A stretch of 64,000 nucleotides of DNA, from NCBI GenBank assembly GCA_050246875.1, contig JBFWVF010000001.1, positions 1 through 64,000 of the forward strand, given 5' to 3'. Numbering within the stretch: the stretch's first letter is position 1; the number at the start of each line of letters is the position of its first letter. Origin of the DNA: SHWB01 sp050246875 (lineage in GTDB: Bacteria; Pseudomonadota; Alphaproteobacteria; UBA6615). A program made the position numbers and the translations under genes. The notes beneath the pieces are model-generated. The model had not been told where the DNA came from, did not search any database, and was given only the letters and a program-made list of their open reading frames with translations. Below, in pieces: positions 15,227 through 24,617 of the stretch.

Positions 15227-16548
15227 CCCGTCCCGCCGAGCGCGTCGTCCGCAAGCTCCGCTGCGCGGTCTATACCCGGAAATCCTCCGAGGAAGGCCTC
15301 GACATGGAGTTCAACAGCCTCGACGCCCAGCGCGAGGCCTGCGAGGCCTATGTCGCCAGCCAGCGGCCCGAGGGCTGGGTGCTGGTCCCCACCCGCTACG
15401 ATGACGGCGGCTTCTCCGGCGGCTCGCTGGAGCGCCCTGCCCTGCGGCGTCTCCTCGCCGACATCGAGGAGGGGCTGGTCGACGTCGTCGTGGTCTACAA
15501 GATCGACCGGCTCAGCCGGTCGCTGATGGATTTCTCGAAGCTGGTCGAGGTGTTCGACCGCAACGCCGTCACCTTCGTGTCGGTCACGCAGTCGTTCAAT
15601 ACGACCACCTCCATGGGCAGGCTGACCCTGAACATCCTGCTCTCCTTCGCCCAGTTCGAGCGCGAGGTCATTGGCGAGCGCATCCGCGACAAGTTCGCGG
15701 CCAGCCGCCGCAAGGGCATGTGGATGGGCGGCTTCGTGCCGCTGGGCTACCGGGTCGAGAACCGGAAACTGCTGATCCACGAGCCCGAGGCAGCGACCGT
15801 CCGCATGATCTTCGAGCGCTTCGTCGAGACCGGCTCGGCCACCGTGCTGGCTAACGCGCTGCGTGCGGAAGGTGTGACGACGCGGCGCGGCAAGCCAGTC
15901 GACAAAGGCTTCCTTTACAAACTGCTCAACAACCGCGTGTACCTCGGCGAGGCCGTCCACAAGGGCACCTCCTACCCCGGGGAGCACAAGGCCATCGTCA
16001 GCCGCGCCCTGTGGGACAAGGTCCACGCCGTCCTGCAGCAGAGCCCGCGCCAGCGGGCGGCGCGCACGCGGGCGGCGACGCCGGCGCTGCTGAAGGGCCT
16101 CATCTACGGCCCGACCGGCGCCGCCATGACGCCGACGCACACGCGGCGTGGCCAGAAGCTCTACCGCTACTATGTCAGCCAGTCCGTGTTGAAGAACGGC
16201 AAGGACGCATGCCCCGTTGGCCGCGTGCCGGCTGCGGAGATCGAGGCGGCGGTAATCGACCAGTTGCGCGGCATCCTGCGCCAGCCGGAAATCATCGTCG
16301 GCACGTGGCGCGCCGCCAGGGGCGACCTTGCCGGCCTGACCGAAGCCGAAGCGCGGGACGCCCTCGTGAATCTCGACCCGCTGTGGGACGAGCTTTTCCC
16401 GGCCGAGCAGGCGCGCATCGTCCAGCTCCTCGTCGAGCGGGTCGATGTCGGCGTCGACGGCGTCGACATCCGGATCAGGGTCGACGGCCTGGCCAGCCTG
16501 GCACGCGATCTCGCGGCACAGCCAGTTGACGCGCGGAGGGCAGCGTGA
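15223..16548 (+). CDS. Large serine recombinase (resolvase/invertase family)
   Basis: 441 residues. The resolvase domain begins RCAVYTRKSSEEGLDMEFNS with the catalytic serine in YTRKS; later hallmarks are DDGGFSGGSLERPALRRLL, YKIDRLSRSLMDF and LLSFAQFEREVIGERIRDK. A recombinase domain (GGFVPLGYRV, LYKLLNNRVYLGEAVHKG) and a zinc-ribbon-like region follow. Such enzymes integrate and excise elements through a 5'-phosphoserine link. GTG start overlaps DUF2924 (GTGA). It could be the integrase of the whole island, though serine enzymes rarely choose tRNA genes; it may instead belong to a smaller nested element. Confidence 0.93.
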   Translation: MTRPAERVVRKLRCAVYTRKSSEEGLDMEFNSLDAQREACEAYVASQRPEGWVLVPTRYDDGGFSGGSLERPALRRLLADIEEGLVDVVVVYKIDRLSRSLMDFSKLVEVFDRNAVTFVSVTQSFNTTTSMGRLTLNILLSFAQFEREVIGERIRDKFAASRRKGMWMGGFVPLGYRVENRKLLIHEPEAATVRMIFERFVETGSATVLANALRAEGVTTRRGKPVDKGFLYKLLNNRVYLGEAVHKGTSYPGEHKAIVSRALWDKVHAVLQQSPRQRAARTRAATPALLKGLIYGPTGAAMTPTHTRRGQKLYRYYVSQSVLKNGKDACPVGRVPAAEIEAAVIDQLRGILRQPEIIVGTWRAARGDLAGLTEAEARDALVNLDPLWDELFPAEQARIVQLLVERVDVGVDGVDIRIRVDGLASLARDLAAQPVDARRAA

Positions 16549-16967
16549 CTGGTAAGGTCAGCATCTCGCCCGACGGCGGCACGGCCACGATCCGCGTGCC
16601 GATGACGCTGCGAAGGCGTGGTGGTCGGAAGGTCGTCGTGGCGCCCGACGGCGCAGCATGGCGGCCGCCACAGCCTCGTGTCGACAACACAATGGTCAAG
16701 GCGTTCGCCCGGGCCCATCGTTGGAAGCGGCTCATCGAAAGCGGCCGATACGCGTCCGTGACCGAGCTGGCCAAAGCCGAGAAAATCAACCAATCCTACC
16801 TGTGCCGGGTCCTACGTCTAACCCTGTTGGCGCCGGAAATCGTAGAGGCGATTCTCGACGGTAGACAGCAGGCCGGACCGCAGCTCAACGAGCTGCTAAA
16901 ACCGTTGCCTGCAGAATGGGATAGACAGGTCTCGTTCAGGCTGGGCTGTCGTAACCCCAGTTCCTGA
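16545..16967 (+). CDS. HTH protein downstream of the recombinase
   Basis: 140 residues. Residues 70-105 (RYASVTELAKAEKINQSYLC, RVLRLTLLAPEIVEAILDGR) form a helix-turn-helix of the type found in ParB-like and recombination-accessory proteins; the N-terminus is beta-rich (GKVSISPDGGTATIRVPMTL). GTG start overlaps the recombinase stop as GTGA, so four genes (14607-16967) form a coupled cassette. Probably a DNA-binding directionality or control factor. Confidence 0.8.
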   Translation: MTGKVSISPDGGTATIRVPMTLRRRGGRKVVVAPDGAAWRPPQPRVDNTMVKAFARAHRWKRLIESGRYASVTELAKAEKINQSYLCRVLRLTLLAPEIVEAILDGRQQAGPQLNELLKPLPAEWDRQVSFRLGCRNPSS

Positions 16968-17009
16968 AGGAAGCCCTTCCCTCTCAGGGCCGTTCCGAGC
17001 GCCTGCTAC

Positions 17010-17028
17010 CATGGGCACTGCGCCCATG
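17010..17028. terminator. Hairpin after the recombinase cassette
   Basis: Seven-base arms CATGGGC and GCCCATG with a five-base loop, 42 bases past the cassette's last stop and ahead of the next operon. No T-run follows, so a terminator or attenuation role is tentative. Confidence 0.4.
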
Positions 17029-17036
17029 ATGGAATT

Positions 17037-17080
17037 GATTCAAAGTGATGCACATTGTTGCAATTTGAATCACTATGTGC
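17037..17080. promoter_or_regulatory. Nested inverted repeats ahead of the modification operon
   Basis: Two interleaved dyads: GATTCAAA (17037) with TTTGAATC (17064), and GCACAT (17050) with ATGTGC (17075). They lie 37-80 bases before the start of the ribbon-helix-helix gene, in an AT-rich stretch suitable for a promoter. This is the expected place for an autoregulatory operator. Confidence 0.6.
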
Positions 17081-17116
17081 TACCAAGAACAAGACGGGAA
17101 CATTAGCAGGGTTGCG

Positions 17117-17335
17117 ATGAGCGAGCGATCAAGAAAATTGGGGCCTCGCGTCACAGTCAGCGTGACGCGAGGGGATTACGACATCCTGAATGCGCTCGCC
17201 GACCGGGAAGATGTGTCCGTTTCATGGGTCATTAGGCGGGCCATCCACGAGTATCTCCGACCACATCGCCGATCGGCTAGTGCAACACATAGCCCGCTCG
17301 CCAAGAGTGGCCCGGCGACGACGGACCGGGCATGA
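17117..17335 (+). CDS. Ribbon-helix-helix transcriptional regulator
   Basis: 72 residues. Strand RVTVSVTRGDYDIL is followed by helix NALADREDVSVSWVIRRAIH and EYLRP, the CopG/Arc pattern in which the strand pair of a dimer reads the DNA major groove. First gene of the run that continues with three methyltransferases and a nuclease; 32 bases separate it from the first. It probably represses its own promoter through the dyads at 17037-17080, like control proteins of restriction systems. The ATG at 17117 is chosen over the ATG at 17075 because homology-like sequence begins there. Confidence 0.8.
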   Translation: MSERSRKLGPRVTVSVTRGDYDILNALADREDVSVSWVIRRAIHEYLRPHRRSASATHSPLAKSGPATTDRA

Positions 17336-17367
17336 CTAGCAGCAACATCTTGGGGGAGACAGATTAG

Positions 17368-19245
17368 ATGCGCCGCGGACAGTCCAATAAAACGGCGTCG
17401 GTCAGTAAAATGCCGGAAGCAGCATTGAGCGCCCTCTACCGGCGACCGTTGGCCGCGAAACGCACGGGCGCATTGTTCGGCGCCTTTCCCTATCCAACAA
17501 AAATCTCGCCGGAGGCGATCGCCCTCTATATCGCAGCCCACACGAAACCGGGGGACACCGTATTCGACGGGTTCGGTGGTAGCGGGACCGCCGGCCTTGC
17601 CGCCTTGCTTTGCGAGCGGCCCACGGACGATCTACGCGCCGAAGCCATCCGGCTGGGCCTGAACGTACAATGGGGGGCGCGCAATGCCGTGCTGTACGAA
17701 CTGGGGGCGCTCGGCGCGTTTGTCAGCCGGACCCTGACCAACCCGCCCGATCCCGTTGCCTTCAGGAAGGCCGCCGAAGATATCCTGACTGTGGCCGAGA
17801 ACAAAGACGGCTGGATGTACGAGGCGCGCGATCCGTCAGGCGATAAGGGCTCCATCCGGCACGTGATCTGGAGCGACACGCTCCGCTGTCCCGGCTGCCG
17901 CGGCGTTGTTGCTTTGTGGGATGCGTGCGTCTCGCTTAATCCGGCGGAGATTTCCTCGGTCTTCTCCTGCCCGAAATGCTGCCATGAAGCGCCCTTGGAT
18001 GATGTGCAGCGGATCAAAGTGGAGGAACGCGACGACGTGCTGGGCGACAAGCGTGCCTTGCGAGGACGGACCATGGCTCGTGTGTATGGTTCGACCGGGA
18101 AAAAACGCTGGTCTCGACTGGCCACAGCCGCCGATCTGTCCCTCATCAAAAAGATAGAGGCAGAGCCGATCCCGTCTTGCGTACCGCAGGCACTGATCCC
18201 TTGGGGCGACCTCTATCGAAAGGGCTACCATCAGGGGATTACGCACGTTCACCATTTTTACACGCGGCGTAATCTCATCATTTTTGGCCGCATGTGGGAA
18301 CGGGTCGAATCCTATCGTGGCGCGATTCGCGAAGGGTTACGATTCTGGCTGCTGAGCTACAATGCGGCCCACGGCACGATCATGACTCGCGTCGTGGCAA
18401 AATCCGGTCAGAAAGACTTAGTCGTCACCAGCGCCCAGCCCGGCGTGCTGTACGTCAGCGGGCTGCCGGTAGAGAAGAATTTTTTTGCGGGATTGCGGCG
18501 CAAGCTTGCGACAATTTCGCAGGCCTTCGAAATCATCCACGGCAGCAGCGGGAAGGTCGAAGTCGTGCAGGGCTCCAGCTGCAGCGTCGGACTGCCTTCC
18601 GGAAGTATTGATTATGTGTTCACCGACCCGCCTTTCGGGGCCAATATACCCTATGCCGAACTGAGCTTCATAAACGAAGCGTGGCTCAAGAAATTCACCG
18701 ACCGGACGGACGAAGCCATCGTCAGTTCTAACCAGGATAAATCCATCAATGAGTACCGGAACCTGCTGACCCAGTCGTTCAGCGAGGCACGGCGGATATT
18801 GAAGCCGTCCGGCAAGGCCACCATGGTGTTTCATTCCGCATCGGCCGACGTCTGGAACGCCTTGCAGCGCGCCTATCAGGACGCCGGTTTCGACGTGGAG
18901 TACGCGGGGGTTCTCGACAAGAAGCAGGGCAGCTTCAAGCAGGTTACGACGGAAGGGGCCGTGCGGGGCGATCCGGTGCTTTTGTTGGGGCCGCGACGCA
19001 AGGCCGAAGCCAGGATCCAAAACAAGACCGAGGCCGAAGACTATGTGTGGACGGTCGCTACGGCCTTGCATCGCGCTGCGTCCGCGGCGCATGACCCGGC
19101 CGAAGCGACGGCACAAAGGCTTTATTCGCGGCTCGTGACGCATTTCCTCAGCCATCACAAGCAAGTCCCGCTCGATGCCGATGTCTTCTATCGCTGGCAT
19201 GCGGAACAATCGCTGCCGGGGGTTCTATACAGTGCCGGCGACTGA
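17368..19245 (+). CDS. DNA methyltransferase 1 with internal zinc-finger insert
   Basis: 625 residues. AdoMet-binding motif I lies near 62-78 (PGDTVFDGFGGSGTAGLAAL) and motif IV is TDPPFGANIPYAELSF near 417. Between them sit a CPGC...CPKC zinc-type insert (about 174-203) and a long helical region that could recognise the target. The DPPF motif indicates methylation of an exocyclic amino group, adenine most likely. The size and zinc insert resemble the large DUF1156-like DNA methylases of multi-gene defence systems. A purine-rich GGGGGAGA precedes the ATG. Its end overlaps the next gene by about 14 bases. GC content is lower than in flanking phage genes. Confidence 0.85.
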   Translation: MRRGQSNKTASVSKMPEAALSALYRRPLAAKRTGALFGAFPYPTKISPEAIALYIAAHTKPGDTVFDGFGGSGTAGLAALLCERPTDDLRAEAIRLGLNVQWGARNAVLYELGALGAFVSRTLTNPPDPVAFRKAAEDILTVAENKDGWMYEARDPSGDKGSIRHVIWSDTLRCPGCRGVVALWDACVSLNPAEISSVFSCPKCCHEAPLDDVQRIKVEERDDVLGDKRALRGRTMARVYGSTGKKRWSRLATAADLSLIKKIEAEPIPSCVPQALIPWGDLYRKGYHQGITHVHHFYTRRNLIIFGRMWERVESYRGAIREGLRFWLLSYNAAHGTIMTRVVAKSGQKDLVVTSAQPGVLYVSGLPVEKNFFAGLRRKLATISQAFEIIHGSSGKVEVVQGSSCSVGLPSGSIDYVFTDPPFGANIPYAELSFINEAWLKKFTDRTDEAIVSSNQDKSINEYRNLLTQSFSEARRILKPSGKATMVFHSASADVWNALQRAYQDAGFDVEYAGVLDKKQGSFKQVTTEGAVRGDPVLLLGPRRKAEARIQNKTEAEDYVWTVATALHRAASAAHDPAEATAQRLYSRLVTHFLSHHKQVPLDADVFYRWHAEQSLPGVLYSAGD

Positions 19246-21361
19246 CACAGTTGGCGCAATCAGGTCCTGTGCGCGGTCCTTCGAGGAAAACCTACCTCCG
19301 GCCCAGCGGAAACGCCTTGGGCAGTTCTTCACGGGCCTGCCGCTAGGGTCGCTTTTGGCGCACATTGCGCTCGACGCTAACGCGCGCGCTGTGATCGACC
19401 CGATGGCCGGTCACGGCGACCTGCTCGATGCGGCGGCGGTAACGGCGCAAGCGCGGGGAGTCCGACTCGACCGGCTGGACGGCATTGAGCTCGATGCGAA
19501 CACAGCCGCCTTTTGCGGTCGCAGGATAGCGGCTTTGCAGGCAGACGATGTCGTCGCCGTCGGTTGCATTTACACGGGCAGCGCTTTTGATCCTTCGATC
19601 GCGGCCGTGCTGAATGTGCCCGGATACGATCTCGTCATCACCAACCCCCCTTACGTGCGGTATCAGTCGCAAAATGGGGATGGTGCAGGTGTCGATGACG
19701 TGCGCCGGGGTCTGTCCGCGATCGTGGATGCGCGCATATCCGGCGGCGAGCGCGCGCTCTGGCATGCGTTAGTTGAAGGATACTCGGGCCTTGCCGATCT
19801 TTCCGTGCCAGCCTGGCTCCTATCCGCCCTACTGACACGGCCGGGCGGCCGCTTGGCCTTGGTTGTCCCCGCCACCTGGCGCTCGCGTGACTACGCCGAT
19901 GTTGTGCGCTACCTGCTGCTGCGCGCCTTTCGTCTTGAGTTCATCATCGCCGATAAGCAACCCGGCTGGTTCTCCGATGCGTTGGTGCGCACGCACCTTG
20001 TGATCGCGCGGCGGCTCGCATGGGACGAGGCGATGGCGCCCCTGTCCGGCCGGTCGTGCTGGCCGGCCGCAAGCTGGCTGCAAATTGCGCCGTCGGCTGC
20101 CGGCGGAGAGTCCCTTGTCGGCAGCGCCTTTCCCGGAGCGGAACCGGAGCAGGACTTCGCAGCTTGGGCGAGTACGAGGAGCCGGCAGGTACCAGGCATC
20201 GAGGTCCGGTCCTTTGCGCTGGACGAGGAATGGCGAACCTTGGAGCAGCGCCTTGGGCGCAAGAGCTGGTTTCGGAAAGCGGAGAGCCGGCGCGACGCAC
20301 TACCGCTTTTCTCGGGCGGTGAAGTAAGGCCGGCGGCTGTGCCGGAGGGACTGCGGGACATGCTGCCGCCCGGCGCGGCACCGGCGCATCTCCAGACGCT
20401 CGAACAGGCCGGCATCCGAGTCAGCCAAGGATTGCGCTCAGGCTGCAACCGGTTCTTTTATGTGACGCTTGCAGGCGATGATGAAGGCGAAGTTGTCACC
20501 GTCGAAGCGTCAGACAGCTTCCGTAACATGCAATTCCGCGTTCCAGCTGCGGCGTTGCGGCCCATTCTCCATCGTCAGGCCGATATGCCGGCCTTTACGG
20601 AGGGGCGAGTTCCGGCCACACGAACGCTTGATTTGTCGAACTGGGTCCTGCCAGAAGATCAGCCGGTCGTCGCGAAATCAGCCGAGGCCTACCGAAAGCG
20701 CGGTGCACCTGTACCCCGCGTCATGCCCACCGAACTCGCGTCGTTCGTGAGGTTTGCGGCCCAGTATGCGCCGGACTCGAATCAGCCCGCGCGGTTCGTT
20801 CCCGATCTTTCGGCGGTACGCACCAATGTCCGCCAGCCGGCAAATGGCCGCGATATTCCCCGTTTCTGGTACATGCTGCCGGCCTTTACCGCGCGCCATC
20901 TGCCCGCGATCTTCACGCCGCGGATCAATCACGGGACACCGGCCGTCGCGCTGAATATGCAGCCGCCGATTCTGATCGACGCTAACTTCTCGACCGTGTG
21001 GTCGGAGGAGAGGCGGTGGACATCTCACGTGCTCTACGCCCTGTTCAACAGCAACTGGTGCCGGGCGGCAATGGAATCCGCCGGCACGCCGCTTGGCGGC
21101 GGTGCGCTCAAACTCGAAGCGACCCACATCCGTCAACTGCCAGTTCCCCCATTGTCCGACCGGGACTGCGAGAGGCTCCACATGCTCGGGCAGCAGATGG
21201 CCGCGTCCACGCCATCAGCCAGACACCAGATTGACATGTTCATCTTGGCTGCGGCGTTGCTCGGCACCGATGAAAACGGCCTCAAAGAGGCGGCGCGCCA
21301 TATCGACATCCGTCTCCAGGCCGCGTGCGCCGCCCGCCAAAGGGCCGCCCATGACCGCTGA
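19232..21361 (+). CDS. DNA methyltransferase 2, Eco57I/N6-adenine type
   Basis: About 709 residues. It opens LPPAQRKRLGQFFTGLPLGS, the QFFT lead-in common to type I and IIG methylases, then motif I VIDPMAGHGDLLDAAA near 55-70 and motif IV ITNPPYVRYQSQ near 138. The C-terminal half (EQAGIRVSQGLRSGCNRFFY, KLEATHIRQLPVPPL) looks like a target-recognition region of the Eco57I/TaqI class. It should methylate N6 of adenine. I use the GTG at 19232 with a GGGGG nine bases upstream; ATGs at 19175 and 19199 would force long overlaps. Its stop overlaps the next start by 11 bases. Confidence 0.88.
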   Translation: MPATDTVGAIRSCARSFEENLPPAQRKRLGQFFTGLPLGSLLAHIALDANARAVIDPMAGHGDLLDAAAVTAQARGVRLDRLDGIELDANTAAFCGRRIAALQADDVVAVGCIYTGSAFDPSIAAVLNVPGYDLVITNPPYVRYQSQNGDGAGVDDVRRGLSAIVDARISGGERALWHALVEGYSGLADLSVPAWLLSALLTRPGGRLALVVPATWRSRDYADVVRYLLLRAFRLEFIIADKQPGWFSDALVRTHLVIARRLAWDEAMAPLSGRSCWPAASWLQIAPSAAGGESLVGSAFPGAEPEQDFAAWASTRSRQVPGIEVRSFALDEEWRTLEQRLGRKSWFRKAESRRDALPLFSGGEVRPAAVPEGLRDMLPPGAAPAHLQTLEQAGIRVSQGLRSGCNRFFYVTLAGDDEGEVVTVEASDSFRNMQFRVPAAALRPILHRQADMPAFTEGRVPATRTLDLSNWVLPEDQPVVAKSAEAYRKRGAPVPRVMPTELASFVRFAAQYAPDSNQPARFVPDLSAVRTNVRQPANGRDIPRFWYMLPAFTARHLPAIFTPRINHGTPAVALNMQPPILIDANFSTVWSEERRWTSHVLYALFNSNWCRAAMESAGTPLGGGALKLEATHIRQLPVPPLSDRDCERLHMLGQQMAASTPSARHQIDMFILAAALLGTDENGLKEAARHIDIRLQAACAARQRAAHDR

Positions 21362-24300
21362 TATAGCCCGCATAAGTGAAACGATCGCACGCTGCCGCAT
21401 GCTGCGGGACGCGCGTCATGTCGAGGCGGTGCTACGCAGCGAGTTCACGGGGCGGCTGCGATTGATGTTCCCCGACACCGCGAATGAAACCTGGATAAAC
21501 AATTACACCGAAGGTACCGAAGCGCACACTAAGGTTGGTACGGCATCAGGCAAGGCGGCTTCCCGGTTCATCGACAACCTCGTGGGCTCGACCACGATCG
21601 AATACGAATCCGACCTGCGCAACACCGTGAAGCGCGACATCGGCTATGCGCAGGTGCAGGAGCAGGCGGCAGGCCTAGTCCGCGCGGGCATGCCGGTTAC
21701 GACGGTCCGCGGCGTACTGTCCGATACAGTCGAATGGCACGCCTACGATGCGGTACTTGCGCCCGGCGTCGATCCATCCGCTTGTACCGCCGCCGATATC
21801 GCCCTTGTCGCAATCGACGAACTGAAGCTGGCCGACGACAGCGCCGTCTCCGCCGAACGGCTCGGCGCGTTTATTCGAAAGCATCTAGCGCGCGAGCAGT
21901 CCCGGCCTTTGCTCGCTGAATTCCTAGCGTCCGACCTTGGCATGGACTCGGGAGCGTACAAGAGCAGCGCCAAGCCTTTGGCGTCTCTGGTGGACGAGGG
22001 GCGCAAGGCCGATCCGTCGGCAAATCTGGCGACCGAGCTCTGGTCCCGGTTCGTCGATCACCTTGAGGGGCCGATGGGCACCTTCCGGACCGCCGCGTAT
22101 GTCGATGAAGCTTACGTGACCCTGCTCGCGCGACTGCTGAGCGCGAACGTGCTGACGGGGAGGGCGCTGCTCAGCACGGATAACGAACTGCGCGCGATCC
22201 TCAACGGCAGTTTCTTCCGTAACAATTTCCAGCTGGAGAATGTCGTCGAGCAGGATTATTTCGGCTGGCTTCTCGGTCCGTCCTACATCGACCGTCTTGT
22301 AGCGTTGGCCCGTGACCTCCAGCGCGATCTTTTTGCTTACGATTTTAGCTGGCGTCCTGAGGAAGACCTGTTCGGCCGCCTTATGGCGCAGCTGGCCCGC
22401 CGCAGCCAACGCAAGCTCCTCGGCCAAGAATGGACCCCACATTGGCTCGCTCGCCTGCTTGCCGACCGCTGTATCGACGGCCTGCCCGAGGGCGAGAGCC
22501 CACGGATCGTCGATATGTGCTGCGGATCCGGAACGATGCTCGCGGAAATTATAAAAGCGACAAGGGACCGTTTCGGCTTTTCGACGATCGATCAGCTTGA
22601 AGACGTTGCAACCGGTTTCGATATCGACCCCTTGGCCGTCAGCCTCGCGAAGGCGACATGGGTCGTCAGCCTTTCGGCCGAAATCAAGACAGCGACGAAG
22701 CCGATCATCATCCCCGTTTATCATGCAGACTCGCTGTTCGCCGTTACGCCGGTTTCCGCTTCAGTACCCCTGGTCGGAGAGAGCGATACCATTCCAATAT
22801 CGCTCGACGGCACCACGATCCGGCTACCGACGGCACTGGTGCAGCCACATTACCGCGAGTTTTTCGACCGCATCGTGGATTGGGCTTACGACGAAGCGCG
22901 CGAGGCGCAGCGCCGCGCAAACGTAGCGGGTTTCAGCAAGGCGGACGCGGACAGCTTCCTTGATGGCGCGATCGCGGCGTTCAGCATTACCCTGTCACCG
23001 GAGCTTTATAGGCAGCTCTCAGACGCGCTCTTTCCCTTGGCGCATCGCATGGCTGAACTGGCCGTCGCCGGTCGCAACGGCATTTGGGCGTTCATCTTGC
23101 GGAACACGTACAGGCCGGGGCTTCTGACAGGCCACTTCAACGGACTTGTGTCTAATCCGCCGTGGCTCGCGATGAGCGGGCTGGCCGACAATCCGTACCG
23201 GAACTTGCTGAAAGGCAGGGCCAAACTCTACGGCATCCAGCCCGCGGGACAGTCCTTTCTTCATCTAGAGCTGGGGACGATGCACCTACTTCACGCCATC
23301 GACCGCTATCTCGGGCCGGGCGCCTGTGTCGCCTGCCTTGTACCCGGCACGGTGCTAAACGGAAATCATCACGAGCGGCTGCGGCGGCATGACTTCCTGA
23401 CAAGCGATCGCCCCGTGCCCTTCGATATCGCCGAGGTCTGGCAGGTTGCGCCCAGAACTTTCAAATATCCCGGCGCGGCACTGATCGGCCACAAGAGAAC
23501 GGATACGACCGGTCTACCACAGAGCGCCTTCGCTGGTTTCGTCGCGACAGACGCGGGACTGGAAGCAGCAGATTTTTCGATCCGTTTGATCGGTGCTGCA
23601 CGCAGCGCCTGGGTACTCGAAAAGGAGGGCGCTCCGGCAGCAGCCGGTAGCGGCGTAGGCTTGCCGCAGCAGGGGGCCGATCTCATGCCACGCACGGCCG
23701 TGTGCGTGGATGTCGCCCAGGCAGCAAGTGCAGAGTACCGCGTCGATACGCCGACACGCGCCTCCCCATGGGGCTTTACGATCAAATCGGCCAAGGAGAT
23801 GTCTGCCGAGCGGTTTCCCGGCTACGTCGCGCCGCGCTTTATTTTTCATATGGCCCAGTCCGAAAACTTGCTTCCATTCTTTCTGGGACCTCATCGCGCG
23901 CCCTTGGCTCTACCTGCGCTGCGCGCGCCCGACGGACAGTGGAGCATTCTCGACGAGACGGAAATTCGCCGCCTAGGGTTCATCCAGACCGCCCGGCGCT
24001 TCGCCGCGATTAATCAGAAACTCAAGGCGGTCGGGAAAGGAAAGTCGCTCCAGGAGCGCATTGATGAACGGGGCAAGCTGTCCAAACAGGTCTTCGGGGC
24101 GGACGGGTATCTTATGTTGGCGGGCGCCGGCGGCAAGAATATCTGCGCCGCATGCGTTCCGCTCGCGCAGGCAAAGGACATCGTCGTAGACCAGACCCTC
24201 TACTGGAAGGTCGTGACAGACCCGCAGGAGGCCTGGTTCCAGGTTGGCATGCTCAATAGCGCGGCCCTGACCAATGCCACACTCCCGTTCAATCCGAAGG

Positions 24301-24617
24301 GCGATTTCAGCGAAAGGCATCTTCACACGCTGCCATACAGGTTGATGCCTGGATACGACGCCAGCAACGGCAACCACCGGAAGATCGCCGACCTCGCAAA
24401 AGATCTTGCCACCCTCGCCGAGGCTCATTGCACGACGGACCCATATCTTGCCGACCCTTCTAAAGCTCTATCAGCGCGCCGCCGCAAATTACGCGCACTA
24501 CTCGATGCATCGCCGCTCCTGCTGCAGCTCGAGGAGCTAGCCAAAGCCGCGCTCGCGAGCGCGTCCATCGCGCCGTCCGGCGGGAATGACGGCGCAGGGC
24601 GGGAACCGGCATGCTGA
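21351..24617 (+). CDS. Methyltransferase 3: large fusion with a nuclease-like N-terminus
   Basis: 1088 residues. Residues 70-135 (NLVGSTTIEYESDLRNTVKR, QVQEQAAGLVRAG, GVLSDTVEWHAYD) match the restriction-endonuclease-like core seen at the front of type IIG/type I-like enzymes, but with ExE (Glu84, Glu86) where ExK is usual. AdoMet motif I is RIVDMCCGSGTML near 384-397 and motif IV LVSNPPWLAM near 600, with a 200-residue insert between them. NPPW is typical of large PglX-like or type IIG methylases. The C-terminal 350 residues probably recognise DNA. It may both cut and modify, or the nuclease domain may be inactive. Confidence 0.85.
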   Translation: MTADIARISETIARCRMLRDARHVEAVLRSEFTGRLRLMFPDTANETWINNYTEGTEAHTKVGTASGKAASRFIDNLVGSTTIEYESDLRNTVKRDIGYAQVQEQAAGLVRAGMPVTTVRGVLSDTVEWHAYDAVLAPGVDPSACTAADIALVAIDELKLADDSAVSAERLGAFIRKHLAREQSRPLLAEFLASDLGMDSGAYKSSAKPLASLVDEGRKADPSANLATELWSRFVDHLEGPMGTFRTAAYVDEAYVTLLARLLSANVLTGRALLSTDNELRAILNGSFFRNNFQLENVVEQDYFGWLLGPSYIDRLVALARDLQRDLFAYDFSWRPEEDLFGRLMAQLARRSQRKLLGQEWTPHWLARLLADRCIDGLPEGESPRIVDMCCGSGTMLAEIIKATRDRFGFSTIDQLEDVATGFDIDPLAVSLAKATWVVSLSAEIKTATKPIIIPVYHADSLFAVTPVSASVPLVGESDTIPISLDGTTIRLPTALVQPHYREFFDRIVDWAYDEAREAQRRANVAGFSKADADSFLDGAIAAFSITLSPELYRQLSDALFPLAHRMAELAVAGRNGIWAFILRNTYRPGLLTGHFNGLVSNPPWLAMSGLADNPYRNLLKGRAKLYGIQPAGQSFLHLELGTMHLLHAIDRYLGPGACVACLVPGTVLNGNHHERLRRHDFLTSDRPVPFDIAEVWQVAPRTFKYPGAALIGHKRTDTTGLPQSAFAGFVATDAGLEAADFSIRLIGAARSAWVLEKEGAPAAAGSGVGLPQQGADLMPRTAVCVDVAQAASAEYRVDTPTRASPWGFTIKSAKEMSAERFPGYVAPRFIFHMAQSENLLPFFLGPHRAPLALPALRAPDGQWSILDETEIRRLGFIQTARRFAAINQKLKAVGKGKSLQERIDERGKLSKQVFGADGYLMLAGAGGKNICAACVPLAQAKDIVVDQTLYWKVVTDPQEAWFQVGMLNSAALTNATLPFNPKGDFSERHLHTLPYRLMPGYDASNGNHRKIADLAKDLATLAEAHCTTDPYLADPSKALSARRRKLRALLDASPLLLQLEELAKAALASASIAPSGGNDGAGREPAC

